DNA of 64,000 nucleotides from an uncultured Prevotella sp. (GCA_900554545.1 USHW01000002.1:1-64000); one strand, 5' to 3'; counted from the stretch's first letter, positions 50,317 through 59,487 are shown. Made by a program: numbers and translations. The notes: generated from the sequence alone by a model not told the origin.

Positions 50317-51885
50317 ATGAACAACGAAATCTCAAGGCGGCGCACGTTCGCCATAATATCGCATCCTGACGCCGGAAAGACCACGCTTACCGAGAAGTTC
50401 CTTCTTTTCGGAGGACAAATACAGGTGGCAGGAGCAGTGAAGAATAACAAAATCCGCAAGACGGCCACGTCTGACTGGATGGACATCGAGAAACAGCGCG
50501 GAATATCCGTGTCAACGTCGGTCATGGAGTTCGACTACGAGGGTTACAAGGTCAACATCCTTGACACGCCCGGTCACCAGGACTTTGCCGAGGACACTTA
50601 CCGCACGCTGACTGCCGTCGATTCGGCCATAATCGTTGTGGACGGGGCTAAGGGTGTCGAGGCGCAGACGCGCAAGCTGATGAACGTATGCCGCATGCGC
50701 AACACGCCGGTAATCATCTTCATCAACAAGATGGACCGTGAGGGCCGTGACCCTTTCGACCTTCTTGACGAACTTGAGCAGGAACTTGAAATAAAGGTGC
50801 GCCCACTGTCGTGGCCTATCAACCAGGGTGCCAAGTTCAAGGGCGTGTACAATATCTACGAGCAGAAGCTCGACCTGTTTACTCCCGACAAGCAACGTGT
50901 CACCGAAAAGGTCGAGGTTGACATCGACAGTGACGAGCTTGACACACGTGTAGGCGAGGCCGATGCCGCCAAACTGCGTGAAGACCTTGAACTGGTTGAC
51001 GGCGTTTATCCGGAATTTAACGTAGACGATTACCGCTCGGCCGAGGTCGCCCCGGTGTTCTTTGGTAGTGCATTGAACAACTTTGGCGTGCAGGAACTCC
51101 TTAACTGTTTTGTCAAGATAGCTCCGAGTCCGCGTCCTACTAAGGCCGAGGAGCGCATGGTTGAGCCTGAAGAACCTAAGTTTACGGGTTTTATCTTCAA
51201 AATAACGGCCAACATAGACCCCAACCACCGTTCGTGCATCGCCTTCTGCAAGGTGTGCAGCGGGCGCTTCGAGCGTAACAAGCCGTACCTGCACGTGCGC
51301 CTTGGCAAGACAGTGCGTTTCTCTTCGCCGACGCAGTTCATGGCGCAGCGTAAGAGCACCATCGACGAGGCTTGGCCCGGCGACATTGTCGGTCTGCCGG
51401 ATAACGGCATCTTCAAGATTGGCGACACGCTCACGGATGGCGAGCTGTTGCATTTCCGCGGCCTTCCGTCGTTCTCGCCGGAGATGTTCAAGTACATTGA
51501 GAACGACGACCCCATGAAGTCAAAGCAGCTTGCAAAGGGTATCGACCAGCTTATGGACGAGGGCGTGGCGCAGATGTTCGTCAACCAATTCAATGGCCGC
51601 AAAATCATCGGAACGGTAGGACAGCTGCAGTTTGAGGTAATCCAGTACCGTCTTGAAAACGAGTACGGAGCAAAATGCCGCTGGGAACCTGTGCATCTGC
51701 ACAAGGCTTGCTGGATTGATTCCGATGACCCGGAGGAACTTGAACAGTTCAAGAAGCGCAAATACCAGTACATGGCCAAGGACAAGGACGGGCGCGACGT
51801 GTTCCTTGCCGACAGCGGCTATGTGCTCCAGATGGCTCAGCAGGACTTCAAGCATATACGTTTCCACTTCACAAGCGAGTTCTGA
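50317..51885 (+). CDS. prfC: peptide chain release factor 3
   Basis: GTPase that recycles RF1/RF2 after peptide release. The 522-residue protein has G1 SHPDAGKTTLTEKFL, G2 in the RGISVSTSVM region, G3 DTPGHQDFAEDT, G4 NKMDREGRDP, and RF3-specific C-terminal domains (FRGLPSFSPEMFKYIENDDP; QFEVIQYRLENEYGAKC). Standard length. Confidence 0.96.
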   Translation: MNNEISRRRTFAIISHPDAGKTTLTEKFLLFGGQIQVAGAVKNNKIRKTATSDWMDIEKQRGISVSTSVMEFDYEGYKVNILDTPGHQDFAEDTYRTLTAVDSAIIVVDGAKGVEAQTRKLMNVCRMRNTPVIIFINKMDREGRDPFDLLDELEQELEIKVRPLSWPINQGAKFKGVYNIYEQKLDLFTPDKQRVTEKVEVDIDSDELDTRVGEADAAKLREDLELVDGVYPEFNVDDYRSAEVAPVFFGSALNNFGVQELLNCFVKIAPSPRPTKAEERMVEPEEPKFTGFIFKITANIDPNHRSCIAFCKVCSGRFERNKPYLHVRLGKTVRFSSPTQFMAQRKSTIDEAWPGDIVGLPDNGIFKIGDTLTDGELLHFRGLPSFSPEMFKYIENDDPMKSKQLAKGIDQLMDEGVAQMFVNQFNGRKIIGTVGQLQFEVIQYRLENEYGAKCRWEPVHLHKACWIDSDDPEELEQFKKRKYQYMAKDKDGRDVFLADSGYVLQMAQQDFKHIRFHFTSEF

Positions 51886-51945
51886 CATCGTTTTTTTTGA
51901 GCCGTGGGTGTCAGTAGCTGGCTATCCTGACGGCCAATCAAAAAA

Positions 51946-51981
51946 TAACCGGCAACAGTTCAGATGCTGTTGCCGGTTATG
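51946..51981. terminator. perfect 14-bp hairpin after prfC
   Basis: ATAACCGGCAACAG (51946-51959) / CTGTTGCCGGTTAT (51968-51981). An A-tract on its left gives a good U-tract only in the minus direction, so it may be bidirectional or weak for prfC. Confidence 0.6.
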
Positions 51982-52121
51982 CAATAAGCGTTTCCACCGT
52001 TAAGGCGTGCCGTTCTCGTGGTGAAAACTTTGTTCTTTGACTGCGGAAGCTGTACGTTTTCGCGGTTCTAACCGTCCGTGTGGTAAGCTGTTGAAAGCCA
52101 AGGTGTTGCCGGTTTGCTTGC

Positions 52122-52209
52122 AAAAGACCGTCTTTTAGCTTGCAAAAGGTGGCCTTTTGCGCGGTGAAAGACGGTCTTTTGCCGCGCGATATGTGGCATG
52201 TCTGATTTT
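52122..52209. repeat. 22-bp periodic dyad array (array 7)
   Basis: Four units begin at 52122, 52144, 52166 and 52188. Cores AAAAGACCGTCTTTT, AAAAGGTGGCCTTTT and GAAAGACGGTCTTTT keep the 6-3-6 dyad while the arm bases change together (GG..CC or GA..TC). No gene lies in 51886-52354. Confidence 0.82.
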
Positions 52210-52313
52210 GGCCGGCATGCCATGTGTAGATTACATGTTGACAGATGTTCTGAAAATAACACATAATTTGACTGTTTTTACCATGGATTGTCCTATGTTT
52301 CGCTTTTTCGTAT

Positions 52314-52321
52314 TATCTTTG
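52314..52321 (+). promoter_or_regulatory. promoter -7 box of the first glycosyltransferase cluster
   Basis: TATCTTTG, 33 bp before the start at 52355. Confidence 0.65.
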
Positions 52322-52354
52322 TAACGTCAAACGTATTATTGCATATTAAACGGC

Positions 52355-53149
52355 ATGAATGCAAACATGTTAAAGCAGCAGGTCGTGGTGTCGATGACAT
52401 CGTTCCCGGCGGCAATACAGTATGCCGCCAAGGCCGTAAGCTCGATTCTTGAGGGTTCTGTGCTGCCGGACAAGCTGGTACTTTATCTTACCTTCTCGCA
52501 GTTCGGTGAAGACGGCGTTCCGCAGGAACTTATTGCGTTGTCCGAGGACAATCCAGTATTTGAAATACGCAATTACGACCGCGACATACGTTCGTACCGT
52601 AAGCTAATCCCCGCGTTGCATGATTTTCCCGACGCCGTAATCGTGACCGTTGACGATGACGTGTATTATCATAAGAACATGCTGCGCGACCTGTTGCGCC
52701 TGCACGGGCTGGTGCCGGGAGCTGTCTTGGCCCACCGCGCCAAGCTGATGAAGCCCGGACTGCCTTACCGCAAATGGCGCAAATACAGGTGGTATCATTT
52801 CCTTACGCGCAAAATCCATTCGGGTTTTACCAACATTCAGACCGGCGTAGGCGGCGTGCTGTACCCTCCGCGCTCGTTGAAAGAGGACATGCTCGATGTT
52901 GAGTTGTTTACACGTATCGCCCCGACAACGGACGATATTTGGTTTTGGGCGGCGGCGGTAGCCAACGGCACACCCATAGTGCCTGTGCCTTTCGGACACA
53001 ACAAGCCGCGCGGCGTGGGCAAACCACGCGAGTTGTCGTTGAAAACAAGCAACTTCAAGTCGGGCACGGACAAGAATGCAGCCGCGCTTGACGCCATAGT
53101 CGGAGCTTATCCGGAGATAGGCCGGCGCATCGGTTATTCCATAAAATAA
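52355..53149 (+). CDS. glycosyltransferase-like protein (tandem paralog 1)
   Basis: A 264-residue protein with a GT-A-like nucleotide-sugar region (VVVSMTSFPAAIQYAAKAVS) and a DDD metal motif in VIVTVDDDVYYHKNMLRDLL. No membrane helix. A second acidic patch lies in APTTDDIWFWAAAVANGTPI. It shares its whole layout with the next gene. Together with the Stealth gene downstream it points to synthesis of a surface glycan; donor and acceptor are unknown. ATG at 52367 is an alternative start. Confidence 0.8.
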   Translation: MNANMLKQQVVVSMTSFPAAIQYAAKAVSSILEGSVLPDKLVLYLTFSQFGEDGVPQELIALSEDNPVFEIRNYDRDIRSYRKLIPALHDFPDAVIVTVDDDVYYHKNMLRDLLRLHGLVPGAVLAHRAKLMKPGLPYRKWRKYRWYHFLTRKIHSGFTNIQTGVGGVLYPPRSLKEDMLDVELFTRIAPTTDDIWFWAAAVANGTPIVPVPFGHNKPRGVGKPRELSLKTSNFKSGTDKNAAALDAIVGAYPEIGRRIGYSIK

Positions 53150-53161
53150 AAACGACAGATT

Positions 53162-53944
53162 ATGGACGGCAGACAGAAAGTAATAGTTTCGCTCACGTCT
53201 TTTCCTGCGGCAATCCCTTATTGTGTGCAGGCCATACGCTCGGTGCTTAACGGCACGGTGCTGCCAGACAAGGTTGTGCTGTATCTTGACACTCAGAAAT
53301 TTCCCGACGGGGTGCTCCCGCGTGAACTTGAAGAGCTTAAGGCTGAATGTCCTATCTTTGAAGTGAGGTTCGACCCGGCCGAAATACGCTCTTACAAGAA
53401 GCTCATACCGGCACTCCGTGACTTCCCCGATGATATAATAGTAACCATCGACGACGACATAAACTATCATCCGCGCCTGCTGCAAGACTTGCTCCGTATG
53501 CACAAGCGTTTGCCCGACGCGATAATAGCGCATCGCGTGCGCAAGGTCAAGCTAAACCAGCCTTACAGCACATGGAAGAAGTATAAGAAGAAGGATTTTT
53601 GGTTCAGGAAAATCCACTACAATCGTCTCGCCATGCTCACGGGGGTGGGAGGAGTGCTGTATCCGCCACATTCGCTCGACGAAACGATGCTTGACCCCGC
53701 GCTCTTCATGTCGTTGGCGCCTACTTGTGACGACGTTTGGTTCTGGCTGGCGGCCGTCTCGCGCGGCACATGGGTTGTTCCCGTTCCTTATGGGAAACAC
53801 CTTGTCGACGAGATTGGCAAGCCACGTGAAATTTCCCTGAAGACAATCAACATCAAGTCAGGTGAGGACAGAAACCGTGATACACTCGACAGAATACTTG
53901 AATATTATCCTGCAATAAAGCAAAGATTGGAAAATGGAAAATGA
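53162..53944 (+). CDS. glycosyltransferase-like protein (tandem paralog 2)
   Basis: A 260-residue paralog of the preceding gene; shared blocks are VSLTSFPAAIPYCVQAIRSV, DIIVTIDDDINYHPRLLQDL, TGVGGVLYPPHSLDETMLD and APTCDDVWFWLAAVSRGTWV. The pair arose by tandem duplication followed by clear divergence. It starts 12 bp after paralog 1 and overlaps the Stealth gene by 11 bp, so all three are one transcription unit. Confidence 0.82.
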   Translation: MDGRQKVIVSLTSFPAAIPYCVQAIRSVLNGTVLPDKVVLYLDTQKFPDGVLPRELEELKAECPIFEVRFDPAEIRSYKKLIPALRDFPDDIIVTIDDDINYHPRLLQDLLRMHKRLPDAIIAHRVRKVKLNQPYSTWKKYKKKDFWFRKIHYNRLAMLTGVGGVLYPPHSLDETMLDPALFMSLAPTCDDVWFWLAAVSRGTWVVPVPYGKHLVDEIGKPREISLKTINIKSGEDRNRDTLDRILEYYPAIKQRLENGK

Positions 53945-54884
53945 TGCAAACTCTATCGACCTTGTTTATCTTTGGGTTGATGGGAACGACCCTGCGTGGC
54001 AGACAAAGCGCAACGCTTTCATTGGTGAGCCTAAAGATAATTCACCAGTGAACTGTAAAGGCCGTACTGCAAATAATGACGAATTGAAATACAGCTTGCG
54101 GTCAGTTGAGAAGTATGCACCTTGGATACGGAAAATATTTATCGTGACAGACAATCAGAAGCCAGCTTGGCTTGATATGTCGAATCCTAAAATCAATGTT
54201 ATCGACTTGACAGAAATCATGCCTCCACAGTGTTTGCCATGTTTCAATTCTTCGTTGATAGAGAAATTTCTGTATAAAATTCCTGGGCTTGCAGACCGTT
54301 TTCTTTATGCAAATGACGATATGTGCATAAACAAAGAGGTTACACCTGACGATTTCTTTACTGCCGATGGTTTTCCCATAGTGCGGCTTACACATAAGCG
54401 TTTCAGGAAAATACGATGGTTTTGGCGTGAGAAAATACGTAAAAAGCCATTGAAAAATTATAGCATTACCATAGCTAAAGCTTCTCGACTTGTTGATGAA
54501 AAGTATGGTATTTATTACACTGGGATGCCTCATCATAATATTGATGCGTATCTGAAAAGTGATTGTCAGCGTGTCGCTGAAGATGTAATGCGAGACGAGT
54601 TTATGGAAAACAGAAAAAATCGGATGCGTAGTGATGATGACATCCAACGTATAATATTTTCTTATATTGCTCTCGCTGAAAAACGTGCATCTCTTTGTTA
54701 TGTTACAAGGAAAGAGTCGATGCTTGTCAGAATACATAAAAAAGAGCATTATATAAGGCTTGACAAGTATCAACCGATGTTTTTCTGTATGAATGATTCG
54801 GAATACGCCAAGGACTGTGACAGGAATAAGGCCAAGACTTATCTTGAAAACCGCTTTAACGAGAAGTCGTCTTTCGAGAAGTAA
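53934..54884 (+). CDS. Stealth family sugar-phosphate transferase
   Basis: A 316-residue protein with all four Stealth regions: CR1 IDLVYLWVDGNDPAWQ, CR2 NDELKYSLRSVEKYAPWIRK with FIVTDNQKPAWLD, CR3 GMPHHNIDAYLKSDCQRVAE, CR4 near RNKAKTYLENRFNEKSSFEK. The family transfers sugar 1-phosphates to build phosphodiester-linked capsule polymers. The second half is more AT-rich than the neighbouring genes, which hints at transfer. Confidence 0.9.
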   Translation: MENDANSIDLVYLWVDGNDPAWQTKRNAFIGEPKDNSPVNCKGRTANNDELKYSLRSVEKYAPWIRKIFIVTDNQKPAWLDMSNPKINVIDLTEIMPPQCLPCFNSSLIEKFLYKIPGLADRFLYANDDMCINKEVTPDDFFTADGFPIVRLTHKRFRKIRWFWREKIRKKPLKNYSITIAKASRLVDEKYGIYYTGMPHHNIDAYLKSDCQRVAEDVMRDEFMENRKNRMRSDDDIQRIIFSYIALAEKRASLCYVTRKESMLVRIHKKEHYIRLDKYQPMFFCMNDSEYAKDCDRNKAKTYLENRFNEKSSFEK

Positions 54885-54967
54885 ATCATGAGGCGTTTGT
54901 ATTTAGGTGAATGAGGTCTCGTTATAAGAGAGTGCCGAAAGTGCATAACAATGCTTGACACTAAATT

Positions 54968-55019
54968 TTGCAGGAAACAGTCCAATTGGTATACATGTCA
55001 ATTGGACTGTTTCCTGCAA
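54968..55019 (+). terminator. perfect 21-bp hairpin after the Stealth gene
   Basis: Arms 54968-54988 and 54999-55019 (TTGCAGGAAACAGTCCAATT plus G) with a 10-nt loop; a modest T-rich stretch follows. It is placed as a terminator of the three-gene glycan unit. The next gene has its own box TATCTTTG at 55088-55095. Confidence 0.7.
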
Positions 55020-55129
55020 GACTTTGTATTAAGCATAATTTTACCATCTTTGATGGCGACCAGCATCATGATGTCAATAGAAAATTGTATCTTTGCATTT
55101 GAGATGTCTTTTCGATATATTTTGCAATT

Positions 55130-55783
55130 ATGAATATAGATGGTTTGTTAAATAGATATTTCGGTGACAGTGGTACATTGCCGGTCATAGAAATGTTTGA
55201 CAGCGAAAGCATACACACTGTGTATAAAGACATTGTTAATACACTGAAGATGCAACCTGACATCGACTTGGGCATATTGCAGACATTGAGCTATTGCTTT
55301 TATGAGATATTGGATAACGTCTTAACCCACTCCATGAAACAGTGTGGAACGGTCGTGATGAAGTATTCTCCGAATTTGGCGAAAATACAGATTATGGTGG
55401 TTGACGACGGTATCGGCATATATCGTTCGTTGACAGAAAATGAGGCGTACCACGATATCTCGGAAGCAGAGGCTCTTGCAAAGTGTATGCTTGATGGGGT
55501 GACGGATGGAAAAGGTATGGGCTTTGGGCTTTATTCAACAGCTTGCCTTATTAGGCAGGCCGGTATTATGCTGAAGCTGCACTCCGGAAATCACATGCTG
55601 ACTTCAAATGGTGTGGAGGAGAAGATTGAAGAAACTGATTTCTGGCAAGGCACGGTAGTTTATTTTGAATTGTATTCAGACAAGGAAATAGACCCGAATG
55701 TGGTGTTGGAGAATAGGGCGGATGCAGTTTCGGAGTTCAACGATGAGTTTCTTAACACGGAGGACATGGATAACTTATGGTAA
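55130..55783 (+). CDS. GHKL-type ATP-binding protein
   Basis: A 217-residue protein with a histidine-kinase-like ATPase domain: N box YCFYEILDNVLTHSMK, G1 VVDDGIGIYRSL, G2 DGKGMGFGLYSTACLIRQAG. It lacks the phospho-acceptor H box, so it is not a standard sensor kinase; it resembles anti-sigma-factor kinases or the ATPase of small two-gene modules. It precedes a STAS-like DUF4325 gene by 22 bp. Whether it binds RNA polymerase factors, DNA or other targets is unknown. Confidence 0.82.
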   Translation: MNIDGLLNRYFGDSGTLPVIEMFDSESIHTVYKDIVNTLKMQPDIDLGILQTLSYCFYEILDNVLTHSMKQCGTVVMKYSPNLAKIQIMVVDDGIGIYRSLTENEAYHDISEAEALAKCMLDGVTDGKGMGFGLYSTACLIRQAGIMLKLHSGNHMLTSNGVEEKIEETDFWQGTVVYFELYSDKEIDPNVVLENRADAVSEFNDEFLNTEDMDNLW

Positions 55784-55805
55784 AGAAGTGATACAAGGAG
55801 GTTGT

Positions 55806-56099
55806 ATGGTAACATTTAAGTTTGTGACAATCGGTGATAATCTCGGCACAAGGATGTTGGGCGAAAAAGCCCGAAACATGTTGATTCCCTTGATACAGGG
55901 CGACGAGAAGGTTGTGCTTGATTTTGAGGGCGTGGATGTAGTGTCAAATTCTTTTGCTGATGAATGTCTGGCGAAACTTCTGCTCATCATGCCATTGGAA
56001 GAATTGAAGAAGCGAACCACATTCCGAGGACTGAATGACTTTGCACGAAAGAATATCGCCGTGGCGTTTAAAAGGAGAATGCTGGTGATAAACAGGTAA
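55806..56099 (+). CDS. STAS-like DUF4325 protein
   Basis: A 97-residue protein from the ATG at 55806 (MVTFKFVTIGDNLGTRMLGE) with the DUF4325 core VVLDFEGVDVVSNSFADECL and a Phe/Lys-rich end. It is preceded by an AAGGAGG sequence at 55796-55801, a strong Shine-Dalgarno unusual for this phylum and useful to fix the start. The fold is related to anti-sigma antagonists, matching the ATPase partner. The TAA stop overlaps a 22-bp repeat unit. Confidence 0.82.
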   Translation: MVTFKFVTIGDNLGTRMLGEKARNMLIPLIQGDEKVVLDFEGVDVVSNSFADECLAKLLLIMPLEELKKRTTFRGLNDFARKNIAVAFKRRMLVINR

Positions 56100-56119
56100 A
56101 AGATGACCTTTTACAGTTT
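56098..56119. repeat. single 22-bp dyad unit (site 8)
   Basis: AAAAGATGACCTTTTACAGT-type unit overlapping the stop codon of the STAS-like gene. No second unit is clear. Confidence 0.55.
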
Positions 56120-56175
56120 GGTTTGTGCGGTTATGGTGCAGGTCTTATGTAAAACGAGAAAAGAAAAGTGGAAAT

Positions 56176-56374
56176 CATCCGTCACCTGTCACATTTAGGC
56201 GTAACGTGCTGGCAGACAAATGGTTATAGTGTGACAGATGATTTGCTGCATCTGTCACGCCTGTCACTTATTGGCTGCGCCGTGACGGATGTGACGATTG
56301 GATACAGGGCATCTGTAACAACGTATTATGCTGAATGCCAGAGTGTTACAACGTAATGTGACGGGTGACGGATG
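56176..56374. other. long nested palindrome of GTGAC/GTCAC motifs; possible structured RNA
   Basis: Outer arms 56176-56194 and 56356-56374 pair over 19 bp with one mismatch. A second pair (56202-56214 with 56336-56348) matches at 10 of 13. An inner hairpin is perfect over 10 bp (56231-56240 with 56249-56258). The same GTGAC/GTCAC words recur throughout. No gene is credible in 56120-56432. It may be a folded RNA, a protein-binding palindrome or an old mobile remnant. Confidence 0.55.
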
Positions 56375-56432
56375 AAACGCGTTATTTTTTATCCGTTATT
56401 TTTAGGACATAAATCCATGCCCACAGCAACTT

Positions 56433-57437
56433 TCAGATGGTTATGCTTTCAAAGGGAATGTCGTGCATTTTTGCGGCAAACACGGGGAATGCGCTGTGAT
56501 ACATCTGCGGCGTGCCGATGCGGTAGACTTTCTGCGCTTCGCTGAGCATGTAGAAGTCGAGAAATGATTTCAGGTATGTTTCAAACTGGTTTCCCTGTGT
56601 GTGATGTTTCTGCCCGTCCATGTGGGTAAGTGTTCCCGGAATTATGTGTACGCCGTCAATCTGTGACACTCTTTTCAGGAATTTCATGCTGTCGGCGGTC
56701 ACTAATAAGGCCATGTTGCCGTGTTTCGCCATCAGCGTCTTTACCGCGTCAAGGCATTTTGTTATCAGTTCTTCCTCTTTATCCTTGTCGTTCAGCGGCC
56801 TGTAGCGGTATTCGGGGAAGTCTCCGAGCAGGTTCTGAAAGCGGAAAACAGCTGCATAATAGTCGCCGCCGATGCTTTCTTTTGTCGCCTCAATACGCTC
56901 TTGAAGTATTGTTCCGGGCTTGAACAGCTCGCAGAACAGCTCTCCCCAGTTGAACGGACGCTTCCCGGTGCCTTCTTTTGCGTAAGTTTTGTTGATGTGT
57001 TCAAGCAGGTCCCTGTTGCTGTAGAAATGTATCTGCCTTTTCGCCCTTAGGTTGAAAAGCCTTGTGGCAAGGTGTTCGCCCCTCATGTACAGCACCCTGC
57101 TGTATAGCGGATTGTCGGTGTATTCACCTCGTTTTAGTGTCCAGTCGTAGGCTGCAGGCTGCAAATAGTCTTCCAGTTTGAACGGATATGTGTATTTAAT
57201 CCTGAAAGGTTTGCCAAGGTATTTGCAGTAAGCGTAAAGCGAGATTATGCCTTTGAACCTGTCGCACATTCCTCCGTGGTAAGCCTCTCCGTCAATCATG
57301 GCGACATATATGGGGCTTTTCGTCTTCGGCTTGCCCAGTTCTTTTGACTTGAAAGCTATTTTTGTTGTCAGCAGTAATTCCTTGAACAGATGCTTCAGTT
57401 CCAACAGCTTGTATTTCTTTCCGTAGTAAGTAGCCAT
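56433..57437 (-). CDS. putative GT-B glycosyltransferase, NodZ/FUT-like
   Basis: A 334-residue protein. HGGMCDRFKGIISLYAYCKY near residue 54 and FLKRVSQIDGVHIIPGTLTH with VTADSMKF later resemble the donor-site regions of the alpha-1,6-fucosyltransferase/NodZ group; the match is visual and moderate. It has no signal or membrane helix. It is the last gene of the minus-strand glycan cluster, about 45 bp after the GT92-like gene. Confidence 0.6.
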   Translation of the reverse strand: MATYYGKKYKLLELKHLFKELLLTTKIAFKSKELGKPKTKSPIYVAMIDGEAYHGGMCDRFKGIISLYAYCKYLGKPFRIKYTYPFKLEDYLQPAAYDWTLKRGEYTDNPLYSRVLYMRGEHLATRLFNLRAKRQIHFYSNRDLLEHINKTYAKEGTGKRPFNWGELFCELFKPGTILQERIEATKESIGGDYYAAVFRFQNLLGDFPEYRYRPLNDKDKEEELITKCLDAVKTLMAKHGNMALLVTADSMKFLKRVSQIDGVHIIPGTLTHMDGQKHHTQGNQFETYLKSFLDFYMLSEAQKVYRIGTPQMYHSAFPVFAAKMHDIPFESITI

Positions 57438-57482
57438 GTCTTATTGTAGCATTTTGTTTGCCTGTGCGTGTCGGTGTAACCG

Positions 57483-58355
57483 TCAGTCTTCGATATCGTT
57501 CAGGTCGTAGCGCTCGAAATACCCCATGTCGCGTATCGTTGTGGTGCGTGCCCGGCCTCGTGCGCGCTTGCCGAGGAACTCTTCGTATGACTTTACGGCG
57601 TAGTGGTTGATGCGGATAACGTCGTGTTGCGGCTTCCGGTCGCCTGAATGCTTGGTTATGCGGTTACCGTGGGAATCGCCCGCATGGCCCGATATGCGTG
57701 CCGCTTCGTGGCATCCTGTCATGGTGCATACGCGCCGTGGGTCGGCTATGCTCTTTGATTGTGTGTTCAGTCTGTGGTCGGGCAGGGAGTGCTTTCTGAA
57801 CCTTTCCATTACGCCTCCCGGCTCTTTGGTCTTCGCGCCGCCGCTTCCGTAGACGAGCCAGTTGATTTCCACAACTGCGAAATTTTCCATCCTGCGCAGG
57901 AAGTCGGGAATGCTCTTGTCCTTTACAGGCACGATAAACTCGTCAAGGTCTATCACTGCGAGCCACCGTGTGTCAAGGCGGTGGCGCTCAAAGCAGTCGT
58001 CATACGCGGCCAGTTGCTGTTTCTGGCCGGGAAAATAAGTGTATTCCACTATTCCTGCCTCGATGTATGGCGCAAGCACTTCTTTCGTGCAGTCGGTGCT
58101 TTCGTTGTCGTATATGTAAAACTTCTCTACTCCTTTGCTCCTGTGCCAGTCTATCCATTCCTTGAAATACGGGCCTTCGTTCTTGGCTATGGAGCAAACG
58201 GCCAAGTAATGTTGCGACTTTGTATGGTCGCGCTTCATCCGGCGTTTCAGCTTCATTGCCCTGAACAATCCGTAGCGGAGCACTCCGCGCCAGCGGTTGC
58301 GCGCCATCTTGCATGGTATTACTCCGGCAATTATCTCGGCATATACTTTTTTCAT
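57483..58355 (-). CDS. glycosyltransferase family 92-like protein
   Basis: A 290-residue protein with HYLAVCSIAKNEGPYFKEWI, the nucleotide region FYIYDNESTDCTKEVLAPYI, the DxD motif in WLAVIDLDEFIVP and a late HYAVKSYEEFLGKRARGR. These match the GT92 (DUF23) group that transfers hexoses, often galactose. It sits between the Stealth gene and the NodZ-like gene on the same strand. Confidence 0.85.
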   Translation of the reverse strand: MKKVYAEIIAGVIPCKMARNRWRGVLRYGLFRAMKLKRRMKRDHTKSQHYLAVCSIAKNEGPYFKEWIDWHRSKGVEKFYIYDNESTDCTKEVLAPYIEAGIVEYTYFPGQKQQLAAYDDCFERHRLDTRWLAVIDLDEFIVPVKDKSIPDFLRRMENFAVVEINWLVYGSGGAKTKEPGGVMERFRKHSLPDHRLNTQSKSIADPRRVCTMTGCHEAARISGHAGDSHGNRITKHSGDRKPQHDVIRINHYAVKSYEEFLGKRARGRARTTTIRDMGYFERYDLNDIED

Positions 58356-58357
58356 TG

Positions 58358-58475
58358 TTTACGGTTGTTTGTACGGTTGTATGGTTATTGGGTTGTAAGG
58401 TTTTACGGTTATGGGGGTACGGTTTAAGTTTTTTGCTTACCGTATAACCTCATAACCGTAAAACCCCATAACCTC
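58358..58475. repeat. 8-bp periodic GGTT/AACC inverted repeat spacer
   Basis: The left half has TACGGTTG, ATGGTTAT, GGGTTGTA, AGGTTTTA units. The right half from about 58440 has AACCTCAT, AACCGTAA, AACCCCAT, AACCTCAT at exactly 8 bp. This is the same layout as 1418-1598. It separates the Stealth and GT92 genes. Confidence 0.75.
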
Positions 58476-59469
58476 ATATCTTCTCAAAGCTCGACTTTTC
58501 GGGCAATATGTGCTCAAAGGCGTTCTTTATGTTTCCCATCACCATGTCATAGTTGCGTATGTGTACGTTGTCGTTAAGGCAAACCAGTTTATACGACTGG
58601 TCGTGTATTGCCCTGACAGCCTGCTTCGGGCGTACCATGAGTGGAAACATCTTTGTGTCCTGATAGGTGTTGTACGGCTCGAAGTTGCCACGGCAAATCT
58701 GCCATGTGCGGAAAAGTTCGGGCGTATAGTCGGTCAGTGCGCGGAAGCGGTTGGCCGAAGTCTCGGTAAGCTCTTTCCCGGCTACGGCCCATACTTCCTC
58801 GAAGGTAGACTTGAGGTATGGCTGTGCGTTGTGCGGAGTGCGCAGTGTGATGAACTTTCCGTATGGTTTCAGCAGGTAGTTCAGCCGCGCTTTAGAGCCG
58901 TAGTCCTTGCAGAACCATTTGTCATGCCAGCGCGCCATCACTTCTTTCTTGTCGAAGTGGCGGTTGATGATTTTCAGGTTGTTCTTTATCCTCTTGTACC
59001 ATTGCGACCACGACGGGTTGTATTGGAACACGGCGATGTCGCACGGCAGCCCGTTACGGAAGAAGCGTTCGGTGCCGATATTGTTTATGATGTAGAAGTC
59101 GTCGTTGAAATATACGAAGTGCTCGGCCAGGCCGGGTATGCGGTGAATGTAGCGCTCGATTACGACGGAGTTGTAAGAGGGCAGGAATTGTTCCGGTATG
59201 TAATCCTTATGGTCTACAAGATGCAGCTTCGGGTTGGATGTGTCGAGCCATGCTGGCTTTTGTCCGCTGGTGACGAAGTGAATTTTGCGCACCCAAGGGG
59301 CGAATTTCTCCACGCCGCGGAACCAGTATTTAAGGAAACCGTAATCGCGGAAGCGGGCTTCAGACACTCCGTTCTTAGTGTTTTCCTTGTTGCCGGAGTA
59401 TTTTGCGAAATCGGCCTGCCACTTGGGGTCGTCCATGTCGACCCATGTGATTACAAAATCTATATCCAT
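58474..59469 (-). CDS. Stealth family sugar-phosphate transferase (second)
   Basis: A 331-residue protein with Stealth CR1 (MDIDFVITWVDMDDPKWQ), CR2 (RDYGFLKYWFRGVEKFAPWV, then IHFVTSGQKPAWLDTSNPKL), CR3 (TPHNAQPYLKSTFEEVW) and CR4 with the same EKSSFEK end as the first Stealth protein. It likely adds sugar 1-phosphate units to a surface polymer. It is 18 bp after the acyltransferase gene in the same operon. Confidence 0.9.
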   Translation of the reverse strand: MDIDFVITWVDMDDPKWQADFAKYSGNKENTKNGVSEARFRDYGFLKYWFRGVEKFAPWVRKIHFVTSGQKPAWLDTSNPKLHLVDHKDYIPEQFLPSYNSVVIERYIHRIPGLAEHFVYFNDDFYIINNIGTERFFRNGLPCDIAVFQYNPSWSQWYKRIKNNLKIINRHFDKKEVMARWHDKWFCKDYGSKARLNYLLKPYGKFITLRTPHNAQPYLKSTFEEVWAVAGKELTETSANRFRALTDYTPELFRTWQICRGNFEPYNTYQDTKMFPLMVRPKQAVRAIHDQSYKLVCLNDNVHIRNYDMVMGNIKNAFEHILPEKSSFEKI

Positions 59470-59487
59470 GAGTGTGATTGCATATTG

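Noticed and set aside
52068..52264. Lys/Phe-rich small frames over the 22-bp arrays (also at 7541-7735, 41211-41399, 60540-60752)
   Set aside because: Their peptides repeat every 22 residues only because 3 x 22 bp is in frame; start and end vary and no two are homologous as proteins.
56168..56356. 62-residue plus-strand frame
   Set aside because: It lies wholly inside the GTGAC/GTCAC palindrome and has no domain or promoter.
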